NCBI GenBank assembly: GCA_023055425.1
Contig: JALGPY010000012.1
Location: 17,061,922 to 17,125,921 of the forward strand
Origin: Linanthus parryae
Lineage: Eukaryota; Streptophyta; Magnoliopsida; Ericales; Polemoniaceae
Direction of reading: 5' to 3'
DNA length: 64,000 nt
This document shows positions 35,713 to 46,027 of the stretch, in pieces (positions within the stretch are counted from its first letter, which is position 1; every line of letters starts with the position of its first letter). The notes beneath the pieces were generated by a model. The model did not search any database and had not been told where the DNA came from. It saw only the letters and a program-made list of their open reading frames with translations. The translations under genes and the position numbers were made by a program.

Positions 35713-37140
35713 TGTAGGGTTTTGAGTCATGGATGCGCAACGGAAGCATAAACAAACATAAACCATGCAAAACCCTCCAAGGATCACAAGTCAAGAGACA
35801 TAACGATGGTAAGAGTTAGAAATCAATAACACACCTTAGGGTTCTCCTTTGATGACTTCAACGGCGAATTATGTCACGTTCTCTATCGTTGATCCACGCC
35901 TAGAGTTAATCCTAGATCTCCCAAGTCCTTGGTGCTAGCCCGGAAGAGGAAGAGGAAGAAGAATCACGCAAAACGAGACCCAAAAGGAGGGTCTCGGCCT
36001 CCTTTGGCCGACGGGGACGGGGCGGCGGCAAGGGGGCGGTCGGCTCCCTTGTTGCTTGCTCTCTCTCATTTTGTTCTCTCCCACTCTTTTGTTATGTTCA
36101 ATAATGAGCATAAGTTATGTGGGAAGGAAGGAAGGAAGGTCCTTTATATAGTCCAACAACTCCTTGTTAACTACCTAAGGGACTTATTCTAGTCCTACTA
36201 GAATTCAATTTAGTCCCTTCCTTGCAAATTAGTCCCTACTAAGTTTGCAAGGTTCTGCTAAGTGATCCTTCTAATTAATTAATCCAATTAATTAATTCCC
36301 AAATCTAGTTCAGCTCTATATAGCGTGTGACCCCATAGGTTCTATCTAGTTGGTAGCAACTATTTGCTAATATGGAGCGGTCTCTAGCAAAACATCCATT
36401 CTAGCCAACTAATAGAATAGTCATCTTGACAACCTTTGTACAAGTAATTGTCTCATCCCTTTGTCTCTATATCCAGATTGGACACGAGACATACAGGTCA
36501 CACTCGTATATCCAATCCATAGTTTCTCGATCCATGGGAATAGCCTTATTCGTGCAAATAACATCAATATCACATATTGATTTATTTGATTCTGGCCAGA
36601 CATTCTATAAGCAATATCCCTCGAGTGGCCTAGGATATTTGCTCCGGTTATGTGGGAGGGAAAAATTATATCTACGTCCACTACGATCTCTAAGCTTGCT
36701 TCTTATTGTATCCAGTACACGCCTTTATAACTACCCAGTTACGATGTAGCGTTTAACGCTACCAAGATCACAATAATCCACAACTAGAATATCTAGTGAC
36801 TTCAAGTCTAAGGATGACAATACCTTTGTACCGCGAGAAGCGCTTGTGACTCAACATAACGTGTATGTAGCCTTCTCGGAGATGGGTCAATCCAGTGCAA
36901 CATTCCCTAATGCACACCTATGTGTTGGATCGTGATATCTCCATATCAATCCAACCCCATACTAGTCTATAGATGATTGTCCTATTAATCATTATACTTG
37001 ACTAGGGATATTTAAGATAAACAACACAATTGTAAATCTAAGGACTTCATTATATTAAATATCCAATAAATAATAAATGAATTTCTAGCCACAAATAATT
37101 CATACTAAACTAGATTGCCTCTAGGGCATCTATTCCAACA
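35713..37140 (-). repeat. 3' LTR of the Angela-like element
   Basis: 1,428 bp, TGTAGGG to CCAACA on the plus strand. Compared by eye with 42782-44209 there are about 34 differences (2-3 percent) and no length change. Confidence 0.93.
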
Positions 37141-37154
37141 GTCTCCCACTTGCA
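37141..37154 (-). promoter_or_regulatory. Polypurine tract of the Angela-like element
   Basis: GTCTCCCACTTGCA abuts the 3' LTR. It reads TGCAAGTGGGAGAC on the element strand, the usual copia PPT form. Confidence 0.75.
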
Positions 37155-39053
37155 CTAGAGCCAATCTGGCGCATCTCGTATGCCCATACTCCTAGTGTGC
37201 CCTTCATGCTTCCACTGCGTGAGAGGCTTTGTAAGCGGGTCTGACAGATTATCATCTGTAGGAATCTTGCATATCTGAACGTCTCCTCTATCGATAATAT
37301 CTCGAATCAGATGAAACTTCCTGAGAACGTGCTTAGACTTCTGGTGCGACCTGGGTTCCTTCGATTGCGCGATCGCCCCAGTGTTGTCACAGAACAACTC
37401 CACTGGATCCGCAATGCTAGGGACCACACCAAGTTCAGAAACAAACTTTCTGATCCAAACAGCTTCCTTTGCTGCGCCATTTGCAGCAATGTACTCAGCC
37501 TCTGTTGTAGAATCAGCTACCGTCTCTTGCTTGGAACTCTTCCAGCTCACCGCTGCTCCATTCAGGCAAAACACATATCCCGATTGTGATATAAAGTCAT
37601 CTCTTTCGGTTTGGAAGCTTGCATCAGTGTAACCCCTTACACGCAACTCTTCCTCACCGCCAAATATCAAGAAAGCATCCTTAGTTCTTCTCAAGTACTT
37701 TAGGATGTTCTTGACTGCAATCCAGTGACTCTCACCCGGATTGGATTGGTATCTGCTTGTCATACTCAAGGCATATGACCCATCTGGTCTAGTACATAAC
37801 ATGGCGTACATGATAGATCCTATGGCCGAGGCATAGGGAATTCTACTCATGCGTTCCTTCTCAATCTCATTGGAGGGACAACCACTCTTCGAAAGAGTGA
37901 TTCCATGTGACATGGGCAAGAATCCCTTCTTGGAATCTTTCATGTTGAACCGTTTCAACACCTTGTCAATATATGTACTTTGACTTAGGCCTAGCAACCT
38001 CTTAGATCTATCTCTATAGATCTTTATATTGAGTATATAGGCTGCTTCCCCTAAGTCTTTCATTGAGAAACACTTTCCTAGCCAATCTTTAACAGATTGC
38101 AGCATGGGAATGTCGTTTCCAATGAGTAGTATGTCATCCACATACAAGACCAGAAAAGCTACAGAGCTCCCACTAACCTTCTTGTAGACACAAGACTCAT
38201 CTTCGTTTCTGATGAAGCCAAACTCTTTGACCACTTCATCAAAACGTCGATTCCAACTCCTAGAAGCTTGCTTTAATCCATAAATGGATCGTTGCAGCTT
38301 ACAGACTTTGTTGGCTTGCTTTGGATCCTCAAAACCCTCCGGCTGTATCATATACACGTCCTCGAGGAGATTCCCATAAAGGAATGCTGTTTTGACATCC
38401 ATCTGCCAAATCTCATAGTCGTGGTATGCTGCAATCGCAAGTAGGATTCGGATGGATTTGGTCATAGCGACTGGTGAAAAGGTTTCATCATAGTCAATAC
38501 CATGAATCTGTCTGAATCCTTTAGCCACCAATCGGCCCTTATAGGTAATCACATTACCATCCATGTCGATCTTCTTCTTGAAGACCCACTTGCACCCTAT
38601 GGGCCGCGCCCCATCGGGTGCTTCCACCAAAGTCCATACTTTGTTGGCATACATGGATTCCATCTCGGATCTCATGGCTTCCAGCCACTTCTGAGAGTCT
38701 GGGCCACTAATGGCCTCCTCATAGGTAGTAGGCTCATCATCTATGAGCATCGTGTCACCGGAATCGGTTACGAGAAGTCCATACCTCTCGGGTTCCTGGC
38801 GCACTCTACTAGATCTACGAAGATCTTGTGTTACCTGAACAGGTTGCTCCACAACTGCTTGTGGTTCCTGTTCATGTTCCATAATCGGTTCAGTGATTTG
38901 TGGTTCTTGAACCTCTTCAAGTTCTACATTCCTCCCACTTGCTTCTTTAGAGACAAACTCTCTTTCTAGAAACACGCCGGTCCGAGCAACAAACACTTTA
39001 TTCTCGGTTGGATTGTAGAAGTAGTAACCCTTAGTTTCCTTAGGGTACCCCAC
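37155..39053 (-). CDS. Angela-like pol, second part: reverse transcriptase and RNase H
   Basis: 632 codons. Residues from about 120 to 370 are the copia reverse transcriptase (WVFKKKIDMDGNV, DVKTAFLYGNL, and catalytic YVDD near residue 305). The C-terminal part is Ty1-type RNase H with TDASF and DSTTEAEYIAA near residue 517 and a DNTGAIA motif. No internal stop is seen. It continues gag-protease-integrase but is in another frame: the two ORFs overlap by 14 bp at 39040-39053, in the middle of the segment that normally joins integrase to RT. The first codon here is therefore not a biological start. Confidence 0.9.
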   Translation of the reverse strand: MGYPKETKGYYFYNPTENKVFVARTGVFLEREFVSKEASGRNVELEEVQEPQITEPIMEHEQEPQAVVEQPVQVTQDLRRSSRVRQEPERYGLLVTDSGDTMLIDDEPTTYEEAISGPDSQKWLEAMRSEMESMYANKVWTLVEAPDGARPIGCKWVFKKKIDMDGNVITYKGRLVAKGFRQIHGIDYDETFSPVAMTKSIRILLAIAAYHDYEIWQMDVKTAFLYGNLLEDVYMIQPEGFEDPKQANKVCKLQRSIYGLKQASRSWNRRFDEVVKEFGFIRNEDESCVYKKVSGSSVAFLVLYVDDILLIGNDIPMLQSVKDWLGKCFSMKDLGEAAYILNIKIYRDRSKRLLGLSQSTYIDKVLKRFNMKDSKKGFLPMSHGITLSKSGCPSNEIEKERMSRIPYASAIGSIMYAMLCTRPDGSYALSMTSRYQSNPGESHWIAVKNILKYLRRTKDAFLIFGGEEELRVRGYTDASFQTERDDFISQSGYVFCLNGAAVSWKSSKQETVADSTTEAEYIAANGAAKEAVWIRKFVSELGVVPSIADPVELFCDNTGAIAQSKEPRSHQKSKHVLRKFHLIRDIIDRGDVQICKIPTDDNLSDPLTKPLTQWKHEGHTRSMGIRDAPDWL

Positions 39054-41088
39054 AAAATTTACACTTATCCGATTTAGGCCCCAACTTGTCTGATTGTAAA
39101 CGTTTTACATAGACATCGCAGCCCCAAATCCTCATGAACGACAGTGTGGGACGCCTCCTACTCCACATCTCATATGGTGTCTTCATGACTGAGTTGGATG
39201 GAACACGGTTAATGGTGAAAGCTGCACTTAATAGAGCGTAGCCCCAAAATGATAATGGAAGATCGGTTTGACCCATCATAGATCGAACCATATCCAATAG
39301 GGTTCGATTCCTCCTCTCGGATACGCCATTCCATTGTGGCGTTCCGGGTGGAGTGAGTTGGGACACGATCCCACACTCTCTAAGATAGTCGTCAAACTCT
39401 TGGCTCAAGTATTCTCCTCCACGATCCGATCGTAGAGCCTTTATACTTTTGCCAAGTTGCTTTTCTACTTCATTCTTGAATTCTTTGAAAACTTCAAAAG
39501 ATTCGGATTTTGCCCTCATGAGGTACACAAATCCATATCTACTGTAATCATCAGTAAATGTAATGAAGTAGACATAACCACCCCTGGCAGGCGTGGCAAA
39601 TGGCCCACACACATCAGTATGTATGAGCGCCAATTGCTCACTAGTCCTCTCACCTTTCTTATTGAAAGGGGACTTTGTCATTTTTCCCAATAAACAAGCC
39701 TCACATGTCTCATATGATTCAAAATCAAATGACTCTAGTAATCCATCCTTATGGAGTCTAGATACACGTTTCTCATTTATGTGGCCTAAACGACAGTGCC
39801 ATAAATAAGCAGGATTTAAATCATTTATTTTAATCCGCTTGGTATTAATGTTGTAGACAGGATTGCTTAGATCAAGGACATAAAGTCCATTAAATAATTG
39901 CGCACTAAAATAGTGAATATTATTTAAATAAAAGGAACAACAATTGTTCTTTATTGAAATAATAAAACCATCATTGTCCAAACAAGAAATAGAAATAATT
40001 TTTCTGCTCATAGCAGGCACAAAATAGCAATTATTTAATTCTAAAACTAATCCTGAAGGCAGAGATAGCTCGCACACGCCTATGGCCAACGCAGCAACCT
40101 TTGCTCCATTCCCAACGCGCAGATCTACCTCCCCTTTAGCCAATCTTCTACTTCTCTTTGAATCCTGCATATTTCGACAAATATGAGATCCACATCCAGT
40201 ATCTAATACCCATGATGTAGAGAAAGTTAAATTGACATCTACAACAAAAATAACTGGTGGTGGTGGAATCACTATTCCAAGCCTCTTGTCCTCCAGATAT
40301 TTTGGGCAGTTCCTCCTCCAGTGTCCAGGCTGACTGCAATAGTGACACTCACCTTTAGTCATGCCCTTGGCAATCCCACCAACAGGCTTAAGGGCAGGTT
40401 CCTTGTACTTGGCAACTGACTTGCCTTTGCCAAACATTTTGCCCTTTCCTTTCTGTACCATCATTATGGCCTTGCCCTTACCCTTGTTGATGCTCTGTTC
40501 AGCCGTCCTCAATATATTGAGTAAATCTGGCAGTGGTTTAACGATCTCGTTCATGTTATAGTTCATAATGAACTGTCCATAACTCTCGGGCAACGATTGC
40601 AACACGAGATCGGTTGCCAACTCTTGGCCGACCGGGAACCCTAGTCGGGCGAGATTCTCCAAGTACCCGATCATTCGGAGTACATGGGGTCCCACCGGGT
40701 TCCCTTCTGCCAGATGACACTTGAACAGCGCCTTTGAGACCTCATACCTCTCTACCCTCGCATGCTCTTGGAAGAGCTGCTTTAGATGTTCGATCATATC
40801 GACAGCATTCATGTTTTCGTGTTGCTTCTGAAGCTCAGAAGTCATGGTGCAAAGCATAAGGCAGGCCGCATCATTAGCGTCATCAACACGCTTTTGATAC
40901 GCCTTTAGGGCAGCAGGTGTTTGGTTCTCTGGACCTTCTGGAACATGCTCCTCTATTGCGTACAGTTTCTTCTCTTGCTTGAGAACAATTCTCAAGTTTC
41001 TGTACCAATCAATAAAGTTGGTTCCAGAGAGCTTGTCCTTCTCAAGGACAGATCGTAGGGAATGTTTTGAACTCGATGAGTTTGCCAT
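39040..41088 (-). CDS. Angela-like gag, protease and integrase, frameshifted at its end
   Basis: I take the start as MANSSSSKHSL at 41088. An open frame extends further upstream, but this Met matches the usual gag start. Domains: copia gag (about 1-230); knuckle CHYCSQPGHWRRNC (about 248-261); protease WVLDTGCGSH with Asp296; integrase zinc finger HCRLGH...CEAC (about 430-480); integrase core with Asp in HTDVCGPF, Asp in SDRGGEY and Glu in SERRNRT. The frame ends in CKFCGVP-stop, where the alternative frame continues naturally into pol. An extra T in the TTTT run near 39058 would account for this. All catalytic residues are present, so loss of function, if any, rests on that single indel. Confidence 0.9.
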   Translation of the reverse strand: MANSSSSKHSLRSVLEKDKLSGTNFIDWYRNLRIVLKQEKKLYAIEEHVPEGPENQTPAALKAYQKRVDDANDAACLMLCTMTSELQKQHENMNAVDMIEHLKQLFQEHARVERYEVSKALFKCHLAEGNPVGPHVLRMIGYLENLARLGFPVGQELATDLVLQSLPESYGQFIMNYNMNEIVKPLPDLLNILRTAEQSINKGKGKAIMMVQKGKGKMFGKGKSVAKYKEPALKPVGGIAKGMTKGECHYCSQPGHWRRNCPKYLEDKRLGIVIPPPPVIFVVDVNLTFSTSWVLDTGCGSHICRNMQDSKRSRRLAKGEVDLRVGNGAKVAALAIGVCELSLPSGLVLELNNCYFVPAMSRKIISISCLDNDGFIISIKNNCCSFYLNNIHYFSAQLFNGLYVLDLSNPVYNINTKRIKINDLNPAYLWHCRLGHINEKRVSRLHKDGLLESFDFESYETCEACLLGKMTKSPFNKKGERTSEQLALIHTDVCGPFATPARGGYVYFITFTDDYSRYGFVYLMRAKSESFEVFKEFKNEVEKQLGKSIKALRSDRGGEYLSQEFDDYLRECGIVSQLTPPGTPQWNGVSERRNRTLLDMVRSMMGQTDLPLSFWGYALLSAAFTINRVPSNSVMKTPYEMWSRRRPTLSFMRIWGCDVYVKRLQSDKLGPKSDKCKFCGVP

Positions 41089-42766
41089 TTGGAATTCTAC
41101 AAAAAGGAAAAAAACGCAAGTTTTAGTATTTGTGAATATTTGACTATATTCAATAATGGCTAGTTTATCAAATATAGCTCCCACTATTTTTCTACGGATT
41201 AATAACCCTCAAGATATAAATGCGGAAAATATCCTTATATTTTCTAGTGGGCCAAGATCCATCTTTCATCTCCTTATGAGCTTGCTTTGGCAAGTCACCC
41301 ATAATTTGACTACTTTAGGTAGGAACGATTCCAATTGCATCCCTTATGCAACTCTTGGTTCAATTGGGCAAATAAATACTTATTTATCCATCCATATGGA
41401 TAATCCCAGTTGATTGCATCTAGGTTTCTTAATCAAATTAATAGCCTAGTTGTGTTCAACCTCTTATCTAAACAATTGCACATTGTTACGTGCCATCGCA
41501 TTCCATCATGATGAACCAAGTCGCCATGCTTTGGCACGCACGAGCTTGGTAAATAATGATGATAATGAGTGTTTAAATAACGAGAAGGCAAGAACACAAT
41601 ATTTGAATTTTGAGGGATTTTAAATTCATTTTTTTTTTAATTGTTTTGTTGATCAATATCAACTAATCTATCTATTTGATTTTGGGCACAACTCCAAATA
41701 ATAGATCCGGGTTGTCTAATTATCTTATTATCCTAATTGCATGCATCATCCATACACCAACCACACAATAATAAGACAATAACATAAACAACCACAAAAC
41801 AGAAATTAAACGTGATGTGGATATGGCCTTTTCTAGACTAAGATAATTCCAAGCCAATGGAATTATCTATGAACCCTAAAACAAACACATCTCCATGGGT
41901 CTTGATCTTTCGGTCCATCCTTCGTAGTCATGTGGAATACTCCATGCTCCATGCTCCATGTTTTGTGGCTTCTTTGGCTTTGGGCTCCTTTTCTTCAATC
42001 TTGGCTAACAATCTACTTTATCTAGCACTAGCTAACTTCTATACTAAATAAAATAAATCTCACAAGTTGAGAAAAAAAATGGCACGCAGGCCATAAAACC
42101 CTAATTAATTATTACAATTAATTGATCAGCTCGCAGGCCGTAAAACCAAATCACAAAATTAAACATCCACATCAAACCACATCCTAAGGCCATATCCAAT
42201 CACCATGCGATTTGCACATAAACAGTTAAAATCCAATTTTAACGCGCTTGGTCAATTTTAATTGACTTTAGGATTTCTAGGGTTAAAACGGTCCATGGGC
42301 CCAACAATCAAATTTCCCGGGCCCAATAAAATGAACCACAAGGCCCTAGGGCCGGCCCGGCCCAAAACCCGCAAGCCTAGGCCGCGGGTTAGGGCCGCCC
42401 GGCCCCTAGGGCGGCCAATCTTGGGCGGCAAGCAAGGGGGGCGGTCCCTAGGGGGGGGGGGGCGAACCTCCTTATGGGAGTTGTTTCCAAAACAACTCCC
42501 TTGCTTGGTGCCCAAGTTTGGTTGTTTCCTTGTTTTGGGAGAACTCCTTCTTCCCCAAGGATGCCCAAACCCTAGATCTAAGATCCTAAAATTTCTCAAA
42601 CTCACCAATTCATGCATCCAATGCAAAAATTGGATCTTGTTATGATTAATTATTGACAAATTGCATCCCATGCTTGATTTGTCTTGTTTTACGCGATAAA
42701 CAATCAAATTAAGGTGTAAAACAACTAAAACGTAACACATAAACCACGTTTATGCTCTACGACCTG
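41089..42766 (-). other. 5' leader of the Angela-like element
   Basis: About 1.7 kb between PBS and gag, without a credible gene. It contains a GC-rich block (42290-42480) with GGCCCTAGGGCC, GGCCGGCCCGGCC and a 12-G run. This block could be strongly structured in RNA. ORFs within it look like by-products of base composition. Confidence 0.65.
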
Positions 42767-42767
42767 T

Positions 42768-42780
42768 GGCTCTGATACCA
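42768..42780 (-). promoter_or_regulatory. Primer-binding site of the Angela-like element
   Basis: GGCTCTGATACCA, reverse complement TGGTATCAGAGCC, matches the 3' end of initiator tRNA-Met. It lies 1 bp from the LTR start at 42782. Confidence 0.92.
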
Positions 42781-42781
42781 C

Positions 42782-44209
42782 TGTAGGGTTTTGAGTCATG
42801 GATGCACAACGGAAGCATAAACAAACATAAAACATGCAAAACCCTCCAAGGATCACAAGTCAAGAGACATAACGATGGTAAGAGTTAGAAATCAACAACA
42901 CACCTTAGGGTTCTCCTTTGATGACTTCAAATGTGAATTGTGTCACGTTCTCTATGGTTGATCCACGCCTAGAGTTGATCCTAGATCTCCCAAGTCCTTG
43001 GTGCTAGCCCGGAAGAGGAAGAGGAAGAATAATCACGCAAAACGAGACCCAAAAGGAGGGTCTCGGCCTCCTTTGGCCGACGGGGACGGGGCGGCGGCAA
43101 GGGGGCTGTCGGCTCCCTTGTTGCTTGCTCTCTATCCTTTTGTTCTCTCCCACTCTTTTGTTATGTTCAATAATGAGCATAAGTTATGTGGGAAGGAAGG
43201 AAGGAAGGTCCTTTATATAGTCCAACAACTCCTTGTTAACTACCTAAAGGACTTATTCTAGTCCTACTAGAATTCAATTTAGTCCCTTCCTTGCAAATTA
43301 GTCCCTACTAAGTTTGCAAGGTTCTGCTAAGTTATCCTTTCAATTAATTAATCCAATTAATTAATTCCCAAATCTAGTTCAACTCTATATAGCGTGTGAC
43401 CCCATAGGTTCTATCTAGTTGGTAGCAACTATTTGCTAATATGGAGCGGTATCTAGCAAAACATCCATTCTAGCCAACTAATAGAATAGTCATCTTGACA
43501 ACCTTTGTACAAGTAATTGTCTCATCCCTTTGTCTCTATATCCGGATTGGACACGATACATACATGTCACACTCGTATATCCAATCCATAGTTTCTCGAT
43601 CCATGGGAATAGCCTTATTCGTGCAAATAACATCAATATCACATATTGATTTATTTGAGTCTGGCCAGACATTCTTTAAGCACTATCCCTCGAGTGGCCT
43701 AGGATATTTGCTCCCGTTATGTGGGAGGGACAAATTCTATCTACGTCCACTACGATCTCTAAGCTTGCTTCTTATTGTATCCAGTACACGCCTTTATAAC
43801 TACCCAGTTACGGTGTAGCGTTTAACGCTACCAAGATCACAATAATCCACAACTAGAATATCTAGTGACTTCAAGTCTAAGGATGACAATACCTTTGTAC
43901 CGCGAGAAGCGCTTGTGACTCAACATAACGTGTATGTATCCTTCTCGGAGATGGGTCAATCCAGTGCAACATTCCCTAATGCACACCTATGTGTTGGATC
44001 GTGATATCTCCATATCAATCCAACCCCATACCAGTCAATAGATGATTGTCCTATTAATCATTATACTTGACTAGGGATATTTAAGATAAACAACACAATT
44101 GTAAATCTAAGGACTTCATTATATTAAATATACAATAAATAATAAATGAATTTATAGCCACAAATAATTCATACTAAACTAGATTGCCTCTAGGGCATCT
44201 ATTCCAACA
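42782..44209 (-). repeat. 5' LTR of the Angela-like element
   Basis: 1,428 bp, TGTAGGG to CCAACA, the partner of 35713-37140. Confidence 0.93.
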
Positions 44210-44901
44210 AAACTACGGATCCAATTATCTTTAAACCTGACTATTGATTGAACTTATATACAAGTATAAAATTATAACAGCAAATCAAATATAGATCATA
44301 CCGTATTTTTCTTTCTGATTATTTATCAAACACAGCCTCACCGTTGCTATCTAGAAGCAGATTGAGAAATCAAAATCAGAAACCGTAGTGAATCAAGAAA
44401 ATAGATAGGGGGGTTAGTGATTGGGAGAGCAGTGGATTCAAATTTGGAGATAATGTATGTACCCACATAATTGAAAGTTGGTTCGGAAGTAAAGTGGATA
44501 CAAGCCCTTCTTTTTTGGGTATGCCAAACAGAAAGGTACTGATAGAGAAGAAAGCAAGCGGTGAAATATGTAAAGAGACAGAGTCCAATCCACAACATTG
44601 GCTGGACCTCAAGCCCAACAGGTAAAAAGCCCAAAGCTCAAAAGGACTTAAGTGATAGCCCAATACAAAGCTGAGGACTCAAGTCACAATTAGCAACGTC
44701 CATCTCATCCCGACCATTAATCTGTGTTGACCTTTTGGACGGACATGATCAATTTCGTTGTTGTGTATATCCATTGTACCTCTCTGTATTTGCATCAATC
44801 AAAGATAGCAATTGATTGCCTTCAATTTCTCCGTCATCTCTCCCGTTCCTCAATGTGCGCGATTCTCAAATGAACCCTAATCAGTTTCTTCTCAAAATAA
44901 A

Positions 44902-44937
<36 letters not shown>

Positions 44938-45266
44938 GGACATTACCGGCGGGGAAGCAGAAGAAAAGCATAAATGAAGAAGAAGAGTCTAGCCTCTTGG
45001 ACTTGAGTAATCTTTCTTTCTTCAGCTTTTTCCTTTTTTCCGAACAGAGAGAGAGATGGGAGGCGCACCTGCTTGATCTTCTGTAAACCCGACCCGCACC
45101 CTCCCCTAACCCGCACAAGGCCCGCAACTCACTGTTACTCATTAAGGCCGCGGTTTAGTCTTCTGAAAACCCGACCTGCACCCTTCTTTTGCAGTACTTA
45201 AGAAGTATATTGCACCTAGCGGGGCAGCGGGTTGACCCGCTTTCCAGACCCGTATTGCCATCCCTA
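44210..45266. other. Right arm of the hAT element
   Basis: About 1.06 kb of hAT interior and the right terminus. It includes a (GA)16 microsatellite at 44904-44935 and subterminal CCCGACCCGC repeats (45090-45240). Unique sequence around 44340-44880 could be captured host DNA, but I recognise no gene in it and no long ORF is convincing. Confidence 0.6.
44904..44935. repeat. (GA)n microsatellite
   Basis: 16 GA units inside the hAT right arm. Confidence 0.95.
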
Positions 45267-45339
45267 TTTAAGCATACTTTCAAGGCTGGAAAGTATGATA
45301 TCAAGGCTTTGATATTTTCACACATAATACATATAAGAA

Positions 45340-46027
45340 CTAATACTCGCCATAAACCAATGCATCCTTGTTTAACATACCCAATTCAAACTTTAGGGAT
45401 GAAAACCTTTCATCTGACAAAGGTTTAGTGAAAATATCCGCTATTTGCATAGTAGTTGGAGTAAGAGTTAAAGATACATCATCTTTCTCAGCATGATATC
45501 CTATGAAATGATGTTTCACATCAATGTGCTTAGTTATGGAATGATGTACTAGATTCTTTGATATTAAAATGGAACTTGTATTATCACAGTTGATGGACAC
45601 ATTTCTGAATTCGTATCCATGTTCTCTTAACTGTTGAGCATCCATAGTACTTGTGAACAACAAGCACTAGCTGCAATGTATTTAACTTCAGCAATTGACA
45701 AGGCTATTGAATTCTGCTTCTTTGATGGTCAAATAATTAGTGATGAACTAAGAAATTGGAAACACCCAGAAGTACTCTTTCTATCCAATTTGTAGCATGC
45801 AAAGTCCGCATCTGAATAACCACTGAAAATGAAATTAGTTCTTATTGGATACCAAATCCCCAAGTCTTTGGTTCCATTCAAATATCTGAAAATCCTTTTA
45901 ACAGCAATCAAATGACTTTCCTTAGGATTTGCTTGAAACCTTGCACACATACAGACACTAAACATCATATCTGGTCTATTAGCAGTTAGATACAATAGTG
46001 AACCAAATATACCTCTGTAATCCTTTT
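45340..46027 (-). pseudogene. S3 pol tail: RNase H and end of RT
   Basis: The minus strand encodes NRPDMMFSVCMCARFQANPKE (end of RT), DLGIWYP, a DRKSTSG motif and the RNase H C-terminus with DNTSSILISKN and ADIFTKPL, homologous to S1 and S2. Stops and a frameshift lie near 45660-45730. The family stop after ALV has been lost (TAT), and the frame ends at 45340. The 5' side is cut by the LTR of S4 at 46028. Confidence 0.8.

Larger units (their letters stand above)
35713..44209 (-). mobile_element. Angela-like Ty1/copia element nested in the hAT
   Basis: 8,497 bp with two 1,428-bp LTRs, a PPT (AAGTGGGAGA on the element strand) and an initiator-Met PBS. The LTR starts TGTTGGAATAGATGCCCTAG on the element strand, close to the start of Angela/BARE LTRs. 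Flanks AAAAT (35708-35712) and AAACT (44210-44214) differ at one base, a probable 5-bp target duplication. It is nearly intact except for one frameshift between integrase and RT. Confidence 0.9.
35507..45266. mobile_element. hAT-type DNA transposon, non-autonomous, split by a copia element
   Basis: The left end TAGGGATGGAAAT and right end ATTGCCATCCCTA are inverted repeats with one mismatch. They are flanked by perfect 8-bp target duplications TTTAAGCA at 35499-35506 and 45267-45274. The subterminal regions are rich in CCCGACCCGC and GGGTCGGG motifs. The ends, the subterminal repeats and the 8-bp duplication are diagnostic of hAT elements. Without the inserted copia (35713-44209) it is about 1.26 kb and encodes no recognisable hAT transposase, so it needed one in trans. 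Confidence 0.88.
21714..46027 (-). mobile_element. Sirevirus S3, dismembered by three later insertions
   Basis: Pieces in plus order: type B 3' LTR (21714-22219 and 31895-32885, split by S2), PPT at 32886, extra ORF (33252-35143), hAT insertion (35507-45266), pol tail (45340-46027), then truncation where S4 begins. The LTR halves join sensibly across S2: GAGAAACTAA then GAATGTATAATAC aligns with type A GAGAATAAGAACTGGAAGTAATATAC. The 5' part of S3 (gag, integrase, 5' LTR) is not in the window. Confidence 0.75.

Noticed and set aside
42262..42645. 127-codon Pro/Arg/Gly-rich ORF in the Angela-like leader
   Set aside because: It lies in the GC-rich 5' leader and has low-complexity composition. 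The opposite strand is also open over the same stretch, as expected of a GC-rich region.
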